Shown here: positions 14,976-22,902 of the stretch, piece by piece | Position numbering within the stretch: the stretch's first letter is position 1 | How the letters are laid out: each line of letters begins with the position of its first letter | Origin: Thiobacillus sp. UBA2597 | GTDB lineage: Bacteria > Pseudomonadota > Gammaproteobacteria > Burkholderiales > Thiobacillaceae | Assembly (NCBI GenBank): GCA_002339725.1 | Contig: DDKN01000049.1 | Coordinates: 1 to 42,780, forward strand | DNA: 42,780 bases | Direction of reading: 5' to 3' | The notes under the pieces: generated by a model | The model's database searches: none | What the model was told of the DNA's origin: nothing | The model's input: the letters and a program-made list of their open reading frames with translations, nothing else | Translations under genes and position numbers: made by a program

Positions 14976-16471
14976 GTCTTTGATTTTGCTGCCTTTTTGC
15001 ACCAGAACGGCGTTGCCTGGATGAACTCGCGCCAGGCCTCGGCCAGGCCCTGGCTGTGCCATGCCAGCTGGGCCTCTAGGGCGCGCTCGAATTCGGCCTC
15101 GATCGATGCCCCGCGCGCGCCCCGGAGTTTCAATTCGCCCACCAGCTGCCGGGCCATGACGGCGTCGTTGGCCGCGCCCAGCTTGTCCTGCAGGCCGGCC
15201 AGCCGGTCCAGATAGGTCTTCGCCGGCGCGCCATACAAAGGCGCGAAGGCATCGGCGACATAGCGCAGGCGTTTGGCGGCGATGCGCACCCGATGACGTC
15301 CCCGGGCGTCGAGCCGTTCAAAGCCCTTGCCCAGGCGCTTGAGCCGTTTCAGCCGGCGCTCGAGCAGGCGCCGGGCCCATTGCCGCACCTTGCCCTTCTC
15401 CTCGTCCCGCGCCGGGTCGGGCACCAGGCTGCGGCCGACGGCCAGCACCAGCCGCACGCAGTCGGGTGCGCGCACGGCGGCGCGCGCCCGGGCCCGGGCC
15501 CGCAGCTGCGCCTGTGCGGCCCGGCGCTCCAGTTGCGCGTGCAGTTCGGGCGCCAGCCCGGTCAACGCCGGCAGCAGCTCGGTCACGAAGACGTCCCACT
15601 CGCGTGCCGCCGCCAGGGCCGTCATCAGCGTGCGCAGGTCGCGGCGCCAGTGCGGCCGGGGCCGATCCAGGCTCTTGGCCATGTCAGCCACGGTCAGCAG
15701 GCGGCGGATCGCCACCCGCGCCTGATGCACATACTCCGGGTCGTCTTCGCTCAACAGGCCCGGCACATTGGCCGTGAATTGCGCCAGCGCCGCCCCGGCC
15801 ATGGCGCGCCAGGCCTGCAGCGGTGCGTCGTCCGGCGCGAGCGCCGGCGGCCGGGCCTTGACCGGCCCCGCCTTGAGCGCGCCGGCCAGGCGATAACCGC
15901 GCTCGGCCTTGCTGCGCGGTTCGAGCTGGAAGGTCAGCTCCGTGGCCAGCTGCTCGGCGACGTCGTACAGATACACCGGACTGCCCGCCAGCAGTTCCAA
16001 TTCGATCTCCGCGATCGGCAGGCGCCCGCCCGCCGCCTCGATCTCGCCCCGATCCAGCGCGAGTTCCAGGCGGTTTTCACCCTCGCCCAAATGCCAGCTG
16101 GTGCGCGTAAAGCGGGTGCTGAAACAGGGCGTGAGGGCCGCCACCAGATCGGGCGGAAAAAAGGCCCGGGCCGGGGCGGGCAGGCACGTGATATCGGGCC
16201 GCCCGCTCGCCACCGGCACTTCCCATTCGGGCCGGCGGGTGAGCGCCCCGACCGATGGCGCCTCGGCCTTCACCGTCTGCAGCCAGCGCCGGCCGACCCG
16301 GCGCACGCGCAAGGCCGCGCCCTGACGCAACAGGCGAAAATCCGGTGTGTCGTAATAAATGCTCTGCAGTTGTTGCCGGACCGGCCGCAGGCCCGCGAGC
16401 AGCGGGCTGCGCTTCAGACGCAGGGCCCCCTCGGCATCCAGTGCCAGCTTCAGTTCGATTTCTTCAGCCAT
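14972..16471 (-). CDS. CYTH-CHAD protein (predicted inorganic triphosphatase with polyphosphate-binding domain)
   Basis: 499 residues in two domains. The N-terminal CYTH domain (about 1-205) has the metal-binding signature EIELK at residues 4-8 and the later Arg- and Lys-rich strands (ALRVRRVGRRWLQTVK); relatives such as E. coli YgiF hydrolyse inorganic triphosphate. The C-terminal CHAD domain (about 215-490) is alpha-helical with conserved histidines and basic residues (EYVHQARVAIRRLL, GRHRVRIAAKRLRYVADAF), and CHAD domains bind polyphosphate. Divergent from ppk1 with 85 bases between, so a polyphosphate role fits the context. Its stop codon overlaps that of the convergent Crp/Fnr gene within one CTAG (14972-14975). 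Confidence 0.92.
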   Translation of the reverse strand: MAEEIELKLALDAEGALRLKRSPLLAGLRPVRQQLQSIYYDTPDFRLLRQGAALRVRRVGRRWLQTVKAEAPSVGALTRRPEWEVPVASGRPDITCLPAPARAFFPPDLVAALTPCFSTRFTRTSWHLGEGENRLELALDRGEIEAAGGRLPIAEIELELLAGSPVYLYDVAEQLATELTFQLEPRSKAERGYRLAGALKAGPVKARPPALAPDDAPLQAWRAMAGAALAQFTANVPGLLSEDDPEYVHQARVAIRRLLTVADMAKSLDRPRPHWRRDLRTLMTALAAAREWDVFVTELLPALTGLAPELHAQLERRAAQAQLRARARARAAVRAPDCVRLVLAVGRSLVPDPARDEEKGKVRQWARRLLERRLKRLKRLGKGFERLDARGRHRVRIAAKRLRYVADAFAPLYGAPAKTYLDRLAGLQDKLGAANDAVMARQLVGELKLRGARGASIEAEFERALEAQLAWHSQGLAEAWREFIQATPFWCKKAAKSKT

Positions 16472-16556
16472 TGCCGCAGCGCAGCCGCGATAGATCGGTC
16501 ATGGATTTCAGGCTAGCATTAACCCACGAATCCTGGATGACAACCACAACAACATC

Positions 16557-18623
16557 GTGACTGCCCTGCCTCCGCACGAACTGCTGATCAACCGCGAACT
16601 CGGCCTGCTCGAATTCAACCGCCGCGTCCTGGCCCAGGCCGAAGACCCCGACACCCCCCTGCTCGAGCGCCTGCGCTTCCTCTGCATCTTTTCGAGCAAC
16701 ATGGACGAGTTCTTCGAAATCCGGGTCGCCGGCCTCAAGGAACAGCTGCGGGTCAATCCCTATCACGTCGGGGTCGACGGCCTGACCGCGCGCCAGGTGC
16801 TCAAGGCGGTGTCCGAGCGGGCGCACGCCCTGGTGTCGCATCAATACCGGGTGCTCAACGAACAGGTGCTGCCGGCCCTGGCGGCCGAAGGCATCCGTTT
16901 CCACAAACGGGCGCAGTGGACGCCGGAACAGGCCGAGTGGATCCACGACTATTTCATCAACGAGCTGATGCCGGTGCTCACACCGATCGGGCTCGATCCG
17001 GCCCACCCCTTCCCCAACGTGCTCAACAAGAGCCTCAACTTCGTGGTCGAGCTGTCGGGCAAGGACGCCTTCGGCCGCAAGTCCGGCATGGCGGTGGTGC
17101 AGGCGCCGCGCTCGCTGCCGCGCGTGATCCAGCTGCCGCGCGAGGTGGCCAGCTGCGAATACAGCTTCGTCTTCCTCTCCTCCATCCTGCACGCCCATGT
17201 CGGCGAGCTGTTCGCCGGCATGGAGATCCAAAGCTGCAACCAGTTCCGGGTCACGCGCAATTCCGACCTGTTCGTCGACGAGGAAGAGACCAAGAACCTG
17301 CGCGAGCAGCTGCAGGGCGAGCTGCCGCACCGCCACTTTGGCGATGCCGTGCGGCTGGAGGTCTCCGATGTCTGCCGGCCGTCGAATGCCGAATTCTTGC
17401 TGCGCCAGTTCAATCTGACCAAAGAAGACCTTTATCAGGTGGCCGGCCCGGTCAACCTGGTGCGCCTGATGAACGTGCCGGACCGGGTCGACCGGCCGGA
17501 CCTGAAGTTCAAGCCCTTCACGCCGGGCCTGCCGGCGCAGCTGCTCAAGCAGCCGGAACTGTTCAAGGCGATCTCGGCCGGCGACATCCTGCTGCACCAC
17601 CCCTTCCAGTCGTTCCAGCCGGTGATCGACTTCATCACCGAAGCCGCGCACGACCCCGATGTGCTGGCCATCCGGCAGACGGTCTACCGCACCGGCACCG
17701 ACTCGGAACTCATGCGGCAACTGATCCTGGCGGCCCAGCGCGGCAAGGAAGTCACCGCCGTGGTCGAGCTGCTGGCCCGGTTCGACGAGGAGGCCAACAT
17801 CAACTGGGCCAAGCAACTGGAAGACGCCGGCGCCCACGTGGTGTACGGCGTGGTCGGCCACAAGACCCACGCCAAGCTGGCACTGGTGGTGCGGCGCGAG
17901 CAGGGCAAGCTCAAGCGCTATGCCCACCTCGGCACCGGCAATTACCATGCCCGCACCGCCCGGCTCTATACCGACTTCGGCCTGCTCACCTGCAACGAGG
18001 CCCTGTGCAGCGACGTGAACGAGGTGTTCATGCAGCTGACCGGCCTGGGCCGGGCCCACGCCCACGCCCACCTCTGGCAGGCGCCGTTCTCGCTGCACTC
18101 CAATCTGATCGGCGCGATCCGGCGCGAGATCGAGCAGGCCAAGGCGGGCATGCCGGCCCATATCATCGCCAAGATGAACGCCCTGCTCGAACCGAAGGTG
18201 ATCAATGCCTTGTACGAGGCCTCGCAGGCCGGGGTGAAGATCGACCTCATCGTGCGCGGGGTGTGCGCCCTGCGGCCGGGCATCAAGGGGGTGTCGGACA
18301 ATATCCGGGTCCGCTCCATTCTCGGCCGTTTCCTCGAGCACAGCCGGGTGTTCTACTTCCACAACGGCGGCGCCGAGGACGTCTATCTCGCCAGCGCCGA
18401 CTGGATGGACCGCAACTTCTTCCGCCGGATCGAAACCTGCTTTCCCGTGCTCGAGCCCAAGCTCAAGCGCCGGGTGATCAACGAGGGCCTCAAGCCCTAT
18501 CTGCGGGACAACAACAAGGCCTGGCTCATGCGCCCCGATGGCAGCTTCGAGCGGGCCCGGCGCCGGGGCAAGCCGTTCGAGGCCCAGCCCTATCTGCTGC
18601 AGCTGCTGGCCGCCGAAACCTAA
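16557..18623 (+). CDS. ppk1: Polyphosphate kinase 1
   Basis: Reversibly moves the terminal phosphate of ATP onto polyphosphate. The 688 residues cover the family's four domains: N-terminal (HELLINRELGLLEFNRRVL), head (about 110-310), and two phospholipase-D-like catalytic domains. The autophosphorylated histidine is His438 in KTHAKLALV, and the second catalytic histidine is His602 in YFHNGGAEDVYLASADW; RYAHLGTGNYH is also present. The start is a GTG at 16557 with only a weak GGATGA upstream, but no other in-frame start fits. Its TAA stop lies in the CTAA that borders an inserted inverted-repeat element. Convergent with ppx, divergent from the CYTH-CHAD gene. Confidence 0.96.
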   Translation: MTALPPHELLINRELGLLEFNRRVLAQAEDPDTPLLERLRFLCIFSSNMDEFFEIRVAGLKEQLRVNPYHVGVDGLTARQVLKAVSERAHALVSHQYRVLNEQVLPALAAEGIRFHKRAQWTPEQAEWIHDYFINELMPVLTPIGLDPAHPFPNVLNKSLNFVVELSGKDAFGRKSGMAVVQAPRSLPRVIQLPREVASCEYSFVFLSSILHAHVGELFAGMEIQSCNQFRVTRNSDLFVDEEETKNLREQLQGELPHRHFGDAVRLEVSDVCRPSNAEFLLRQFNLTKEDLYQVAGPVNLVRLMNVPDRVDRPDLKFKPFTPGLPAQLLKQPELFKAISAGDILLHHPFQSFQPVIDFITEAAHDPDVLAIRQTVYRTGTDSELMRQLILAAQRGKEVTAVVELLARFDEEANINWAKQLEDAGAHVVYGVVGHKTHAKLALVVRREQGKLKRYAHLGTGNYHARTARLYTDFGLLTCNEALCSDVNEVFMQLTGLGRAHAHAHLWQAPFSLHSNLIGAIRREIEQAKAGMPAHIIAKMNALLEPKVINALYEASQAGVKIDLIVRGVCALRPGIKGVSDNIRVRSILGRFLEHSRVFYFHNGGAEDVYLASADWMDRNFFRRIETCFPVLEPKLKRRVINEGLKPYLRDNNKAWLMRPDGSFERARRRGKPFEAQPYLLQLLAAET

Positions 18624-18770
18624 GGAAACGCTGAAGGAAGCCGCGAGCGGGATGCAGTGCAAGGCGCACGGAGCACAGCGACCGAGACATATCAATGAGA
18701 TAGGCGAGGGAGTGAGCACCGGGCAACGCAGCGATGCGCCCGCGCAGCAATTTATTCAGCGTTTCCCTAA
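18620..18770. mobile_element. Miniature inverted-repeat element between ppk1 and ppx
   Basis: A 143-bp non-coding insert (18624-18766) bounded by inverted ends: GGAAACGCTGAA on the left and TTCAGCGTTTCC on the right, flanked on both sides by CTAA (18620-18623 and 18767-18770), which looks like a target duplication. The left CTAA holds the ppk1 stop (TAA) and the right one the ppx stop (TAG on the minus strand). There is no open frame of its own that looks coding. Removing the insert and one CTAA leaves both stops intact and overlapping. This kind of short repeat occurs in betaproteobacteria as I recall, but I cannot name the family or check copy number here. Confidence 0.7.
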
Positions 18771-20248
18771 AGCGGGCGCAGCCCGGCCAGGCGGGTGCTT
18801 GCGTCCAAGCCGCGCCAATCCTTGAGCTCGCTCTCCAGCGCGGCCTGGCTGAGCGGATTGGCGGCAAGCCAGGCGCCCGGCAGCCTGAGCGTACAATCGC
18901 CACCCTTGCAGTCGAGGCGCCAGTCCGGCAGGGCCAGGTCGGCCCGGTTCTGGTGCAGGCGCACCGCCAGGCGCAGACAGACGATCAAGGGCCACAGGGT
19001 CGCATCCGGCTGCATCGGCAGCTTGGCCAGACCACCCCGGCTGGCCCGCACCAAAGCCGCCAAACGCAGCTGATCCTGGCGCGAGAAGCCCGGCATGTCG
19101 GCATTTTCCAGGATGTAGGCCGAATGCTTGTGAAAACCGGAATGGGCGATGGAAATGCCGATCTCGTGCAGCCTGGCCGCCCAGCTCAGGAAGCGGCCGT
19201 CTTCCGCGGCGCAGAAAGGCTGGAAGGTTTCGAACAGCTGCAAGGCGAACTGCTCGACCCGTCTGGCCTGGCGGCCATCGACGTGATAGCGCCGCATGAA
19301 CTGGGCCACCGTCACGTCACGCATGTCGTGATCGTGCACCCGGCCGAGCAGATCCCAGAGGATGCCCTCGCGCATGGCGCCCTGGGCCACCTGCATGGTG
19401 TCGATCCTGAGTTCCTCGAACACGGCCGACATGATCGCCAGGCCACCGACGATGACCGGGCGCCGGTCGGGCTTGAGCCCGGGCAGGTCCAGGCGTTCGA
19501 TGCTGCCGGCGCGCACCACCTGCTCGCGCAGCCACTTGAGGCCGTCGGCGGTGATGCTGCCATCGGACAGGCCGGCCTGCTGACACAGTTCGGCCAGGGC
19601 GCGTGCGGTGCCGGAGGAGCCGACCGCCGTGACCCAACGCCCGCGCTTGAACCACTTGGCCACCGCCTGCGCCTCGACCCGGCCGGCGGTCACCGCGGCC
19701 CGGAGCGCCGCCTTGTCGATCCGGCCCTCGGGAAAATAGCGCTGGGTGAACACCACGCAGCCCATGCGCAGGCTCTCGCGCTCCTGCGGCTCGTAACCGA
19801 TGCCGATGATACACTCGGTCGAGCCGCCGCCGATGTCGACCACCAGGCGCGGCTCGCTGCTCAAGGGCAGGCTGTGGGCGACGCCGAGATAGATCAGGCG
19901 CGCCTCTTCCCGGCCGGCGACAATCTCGATCTCGAAACCCAGGGCCGCCCGTGCCTGTTCCAGGAACTCGGCCGCGTTCTTCGCCACCCGCAGGGCGGAG
20001 GTGCCCACCGCACGCACGGCCCCGGCCGGCATGCCCTTGAGCCGTTCGCCGAAACGCGCCAGACAATCGAGCGCGCGCCGCTGCGAGGCGGCGTCCAGCC
20101 GCTTGTCCTCGGTCAGGCCGGCGGCCAGGCGCACCGCCTCCTTGTGGGCATCGAGGTAGAACAGCTGCTCGCCCTCGACCCGCGCCACCTGCAAGTGAAA
20201 GCTGTTCGACCCGAGATCGACCGCGGCTAAGGTTGGGTACTCTTGCAT
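18767..20248 (-). CDS. ppx: Exopolyphosphatase / guanosine pentaphosphate phosphohydrolase (Ppx/GppA)
   Basis: Removes terminal phosphates from polyphosphate or hydrolyses pppGpp. The 493 residues hold two actin-like ATPase domains (AAVDLGSNSFHLQVARV at the start, VVDIGGGSTECIIG in the middle) and, from about residue 305, a helical HD-like part (SWAARLHEIGISIAHSGFHKHSAYIL) as in long Ppx proteins. The start at 20248 matches the family; GGGGG lies about 8 bases before it. A second copy of codons 1-17 stands 121 bases upstream, ahead of a palindrome. The catalytic Glu region (around residue 120) is intact. With ppk1 and the CYTH-CHAD gene it forms a polyphosphate cluster. Confidence 0.95.
   Translation of the reverse strand: MQEYPTLAAVDLGSNSFHLQVARVEGEQLFYLDAHKEAVRLAAGLTEDKRLDAASQRRALDCLARFGERLKGMPAGAVRAVGTSALRVAKNAAEFLEQARAALGFEIEIVAGREEARLIYLGVAHSLPLSSEPRLVVDIGGGSTECIIGIGYEPQERESLRMGCVVFTQRYFPEGRIDKAALRAAVTAGRVEAQAVAKWFKRGRWVTAVGSSGTARALAELCQQAGLSDGSITADGLKWLREQVVRAGSIERLDLPGLKPDRRPVIVGGLAIMSAVFEELRIDTMQVAQGAMREGILWDLLGRVHDHDMRDVTVAQFMRRYHVDGRQARRVEQFALQLFETFQPFCAAEDGRFLSWAARLHEIGISIAHSGFHKHSAYILENADMPGFSRQDQLRLAALVRASRGGLAKLPMQPDATLWPLIVCLRLAVRLHQNRADLALPDWRLDCKGGDCTLRLPGAWLAANPLSQAALESELKDWRGLDASTRLAGLRPL
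20199..20248. repeat. Direct repeat copy 1: native 5' end of ppx
   Basis: This 50-bp stretch encodes the first 16-17 residues of ppx (MQEYPTLAAVDLGSNSF). It recurs at 20320-20369. The 29 bases furthest into the gene are identical in the two copies; the five differences all fall in codons 2, 3, 6 and 7 (CAA/CAG, GAG/GAA, ACC/ACA, TTA/CTC) and none changes an amino acid. Confidence 0.9.
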
Positions 20249-20264
20249 CTTATGCCCCCGCGAG

Positions 20265-20330
20265 TCGAACAGCTTCGGCGCAGACTAACGTGAGCGCAGC
20301 GAACGTTATGTCGGAGCCAAAGCTGTTCGA
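20265..20330. repeat. Palindrome at the ppx duplication junction
   Basis: Arms 20265-20291 and 20303-20330 both begin, from the outside, with TCGAACAGCTT and end in TAACGT; they differ by three mismatches and one indel, around the short loop GTGAGCGCAGCG region. The outer 11 bases are ppx coding sequence, so the inverted arm contains an inverted scrap of ppx as well. It may be a REP-like hairpin or the scar of a rearrangement. Confidence 0.7.
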
Positions 20331-20369
20331 CCCGAGATCGACCGCGGCGAGTGTTGGGTATTCCTGCAT
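20320..20369. repeat. Direct repeat copy 2 of the ppx 5' end
   Basis: Second copy of the 50-bp ppx start, 121 bases upstream of the native one. It gives the same 17 residues with five synonymous base differences. A plain recent tandem duplication would not be expected to differ only silently, so an origin from a diverged ppx allele is one explanation. Confidence 0.9.
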
Positions 20370-20385
20370 TGCTTATCCCGTGTCA

Positions 20386-21624
20386 TCAAACCAGCGCGCC
20401 GAAGAACAGATAGGCGACGAACACCGCCGCGCTGAAGCCGGCCAGATCGGCCAGCAGTCCGCAGGCCACGGCATGGCGCACGCGCTGGATACCGACCGCG
20501 CCGAAGTAAACCGCCAGCACGTAGAAGGTGGTTTCGGTGCTGCCCTGGACGATGCTGGCGAGGCGGCCGGCGAAGGAATCCGCCCCGTGGGTCTGCATGG
20601 TCTCCACCATCATGGCGCGCGCGCCGCTGCCGGACAAGGGCTTCATCACCATGGTGGGCAGGGCGTCGAGCCAGCGCGTGTCCAGACCCCAGGCCGCCAC
20701 CGCGCCGCGCACAAGATCGATGAAGGCCGGCAACGCCCCGCTCGCCCGCAGCATGCCGATGGCGACCAGCATGGCGACAAGATAGGGGATGATGGTGACG
20801 GCGGTATGAAAGCCCTCCTTCGCCCCTTCGATGAAGGCCTCGTAGGCATTGACCCGTTTCAGCGCCGCCCCGATCAGGAAGGTGGCCACCACCGCGAGCA
20901 GGAGGAAATTGCTCAGGAGGGAAGACTGCCCGGCCATGCGCTCGGCCGGCAGGCTGATGAAATAGGCGGCCAGGGCGCCGACGGCCAGACTCAAACCGCC
21001 CAGCCAGGCCAACAGCACCGGGTCGAACAGACGCAGGCGCTGGTAGAAGGCGACCGCGAGCAGGCCCACCAGGGTCGAGCAGTAGGTCGCCAGCAGGATG
21101 GGGATGAAGACGTCGGTCGGATCGGCCGCGCCCAGCTGGGCCCGGTAGGTGAAGATGGTGACCGGCAACAGGGTGACCGAGGAGGCGTTGAGCACCAAAA
21201 ACAGGATCTGGGCATTGCTCGCCGTGGTCTTGTCCGGGTTCAGTTCCTGCAGCTCGCGCATGGCCTTGATCCCGATCGGGGTGGCCGCGTTGTCCAGGCC
21301 GAGCATGTTGGCCGCCATGTTCATGGTGATCGAGCCCAAGGCCGGGTGGCCCTTGGGCACGTCGGGGAACAGACGGGCGAACAGGGGGGCGAGCCAGCGC
21401 GCCAGGCGGTCGAGAAAACCGGCGCGCTCGCCGATCTTCATCACGCCGAGCCAGAGGGCCATGACCCCGGTCAGGCCCAGGGCGACCTCGAAGCCGGTCT
21501 TGGCCGAATCGAAGGCGGCCTGCATGACGCGGGCGAAGATGTCGGCCTGGTCATGCACATAAAACTGGACCAGCGCGCCGCCGAAGGCGATCAGGAGAAA
21601 GCCGACCCAGATCGCGTTCAGCAT
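20386..21624 (-). CDS. SpmA-SpmB fusion / nucleoside-recognition (Gate) domain membrane protein
   Basis: 412-residue inner-membrane protein joining the two Gate-domain proteins known in Bacillus as spore maturation proteins SpmA and SpmB. The first half (about 1-195) carries GSITMNMAANMLGLDNAATPIGIKAM and NASSVTLLPVTIFTYRAQLGA; the second (about 225-412) carries IPYLVAMLVAIGMLR, KPLSGSGARAMM and VQGSTETTFYVLAVYFGAVGI. About ten hydrophobic segments are visible. Fused forms are common in Gram-negative bacteria that do not form spores, where the role is unknown; transport of a small solute is a guess from the domain family. It follows the CZB chemoreceptor gene by 53 bases on the same strand. 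Confidence 0.85.
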   Translation of the reverse strand: MLNAIWVGFLLIAFGGALVQFYVHDQADIFARVMQAAFDSAKTGFEVALGLTGVMALWLGVMKIGERAGFLDRLARWLAPLFARLFPDVPKGHPALGSITMNMAANMLGLDNAATPIGIKAMRELQELNPDKTTASNAQILFLVLNASSVTLLPVTIFTYRAQLGAADPTDVFIPILLATYCSTLVGLLAVAFYQRLRLFDPVLLAWLGGLSLAVGALAAYFISLPAERMAGQSSLLSNFLLLAVVATFLIGAALKRVNAYEAFIEGAKEGFHTAVTIIPYLVAMLVAIGMLRASGALPAFIDLVRGAVAAWGLDTRWLDALPTMVMKPLSGSGARAMMVETMQTHGADSFAGRLASIVQGSTETTFYVLAVYFGAVGIQRVRHAVACGLLADLAGFSAAVFVAYLFFGALV

Positions 21625-21677
21625 CGGGCGCGTTTCACAAGGCTATCCCCTGAACGCATCGGGTGCGGCGCACGCAG

Positions 21678-22796
21678 TCAATGCACGCAGAGGATGGAGG
21701 GATCGCTCTCGCCGCTGTCGGCCATCTTTTCCAGGTTCTGCAGCACCTGCATGCTGGCCAGCTCCATGGCCTCGACCGCCTGCACCGCGCCGGCGAAATC
21801 GCCGTCCCGGAACCGGGTCACCGCCTCCACCCCCTTGCCGTGCACCGCCATGTGCGGGTTTTCGATCTCGCGATAGCCCGGCAGTCTGGAAAAGCAGGCC
21901 TGGCCCTCGCCCTCGTAATACCACTTGCCCAGACGGCAGGTGGTGTGGCTGGCGAAATCGCCCGGCTGCTTGTCGGACAGGCCGAGCAGCACGCGGTAGA
22001 TCTCGAACTTGAAGACCAGATGATCGACCTTGGCCAGCTCCACAAAGGTGCGCAGGGAGGAGGCGGCGATGGCGCCTTCCATGCGCACCGCCAGATCGAG
22101 CATGCCCTGCATGCCCTCGGTGGCGGTCGCCCCTTTCTGGCTGAAATCCGCGGCCTCGGCCGACAGCCGCTCCATGGCCTGGCCCGCCTCGCGCGTCTCG
22201 CCCTGAATGGCGGAGACCAGGGTCGAGATCTCGCTGGTGGCGTTGCCGGTACGCTCGGCCAGCTTGCGCACCTCGTCGGCCACCACGGCGAAGCCGCGCC
22301 CCTGTTCGCCGGCCCGGGCCGCCTCGATCGCGGCGTTGAGCGCCAACAGGTTGGTCTGGTCCGCGATCGCCTTGATCATGTTGACGATGCCGTCGATCTG
22401 GCTCGCGCGCTGATGCAGATTGTCGACCCGCTCGGCCGTGCTGTGCGACTCGCTCGACATCACATCCAGATTGCTGGAGATGGCGGCGATCGCGCTGCGG
22501 GTGCTGGCCGACATGCCGGCCGCCTCGACCGCATGATCCTTCTCCGAGCGCATGGTGGTGGCCAGGGCGGCCAGGGAACGCTGCGACTCCTTGAACGATT
22601 CACTGAAATGCTCGAAATTGCGGAACAGCCCCTCGTAGAGTCGAATCTTGGCGAGCAAGGCGTTTCGCTCCTGCTCCAGCCCGTCCTTCTCCCGGCTCAA
22701 GACCTCGATCCGCTCCAGCAGCTCCTGCTGCGCCGCGGCCTGGCTCGGCACGAAATCGACGCTGGGCGCCGGGGTCTTGCGAAATAGTCCAAACAT
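21678..22796 (-). CDS. Soluble methyl-accepting chemotaxis protein with C-terminal CZB zinc-binding domain
   Basis: 372-residue chemoreceptor without membrane segments. A coiled coil at about residues 20-65 precedes the signalling domain; the kinase-binding hairpin tip is IKAIADQTNLLALNAAIEAARAGEQGRGFAVVADEVRKLAERT at about 140-185. The C-terminal CZB domain (about 245-345) shows its zinc ligands: His in VDHLVFKFEIYR, Cys in CRLGKWYYEGEG and the two histidines of HMAVHG. Known relatives sense hypochlorous acid, zinc or oxidants through this Cys-zinc site in the cytoplasm. GAGGAGAG gives a strong ribosome site. No che genes are nearby, so its partners lie elsewhere. Confidence 0.93.
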   Translation of the reverse strand: MFGLFRKTPAPSVDFVPSQAAAQQELLERIEVLSREKDGLEQERNALLAKIRLYEGLFRNFEHFSESFKESQRSLAALATTMRSEKDHAVEAAGMSASTRSAIAAISSNLDVMSSESHSTAERVDNLHQRASQIDGIVNMIKAIADQTNLLALNAAIEAARAGEQGRGFAVVADEVRKLAERTGNATSEISTLVSAIQGETREAGQAMERLSAEAADFSQKGATATEGMQGMLDLAVRMEGAIAASSLRTFVELAKVDHLVFKFEIYRVLLGLSDKQPGDFASHTTCRLGKWYYEGEGQACFSRLPGYREIENPHMAVHGKGVEAVTRFRDGDFAGAVQAVEAMELASMQVLQNLEKMADSGESDPSILCVH

Positions 22797-22864
22797 GCAA
22801 ACGCTCTCCTCAGCAAAAACTCGGGTTGCCCACCTTTGTTATCGTTCACCGGCCCTGGCCTGTG

Positions 22865-22892
22865 CCGGCGGCAGGGCAATCTAACCTGCCGG
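22865..22892 (-). terminator. GC-rich hairpin after the CobD/AmpE-like gene
   Basis: Arms around CCGGCAGG and CCTGCC-CCGG can pair about a 9-base loop, just downstream of the stop at 22903 on the minus strand. There is no following T run, so it is at best a weak terminator or a stability element. Confidence 0.35.
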
Positions 22893-22902
22893 TGAAGCCG
22901 GA

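Larger units (their letters stand above)
20250..20369 (-). pseudogene. Duplicated 5' fragment of ppx, forming a 39-codon upstream reading frame
   Basis: From the ATG at 20369 the frame repeats ppx residues 1-17 (MQEYPTLAAVDLGSNSF), then continues for 22 unrelated residues read from the palindrome, and stops at TAA (20252-20250), one base before the real ppx ATG. It carries no complete domain, so it is a gene remnant. GGGAT lies about 6 bases before the ATG, so it may still be translated and couple to, or reduce, ppx translation. This is direct sequence; the effect is inference. Confidence 0.75.

Noticed and set aside
16464..18719. 751-codon minus-strand open frame opposite ppk1
   Set aside because: Shadow of ppk1, which has both catalytic histidines and full family length.
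18526..18903. 125-codon minus-strand frame crossing the inverted-repeat element
   Set aside because: It reads through the repeat and into ppx in another frame; peptides of this kind are usually spurious predictions from such repeats.
22797..22902. Sigma-28 (flagellar) promoter before the CZB chemoreceptor
   Set aside because: ACGATAAC on the minus strand resembles the -10 part, but no TAAAG-type -35 stands at the required distance.
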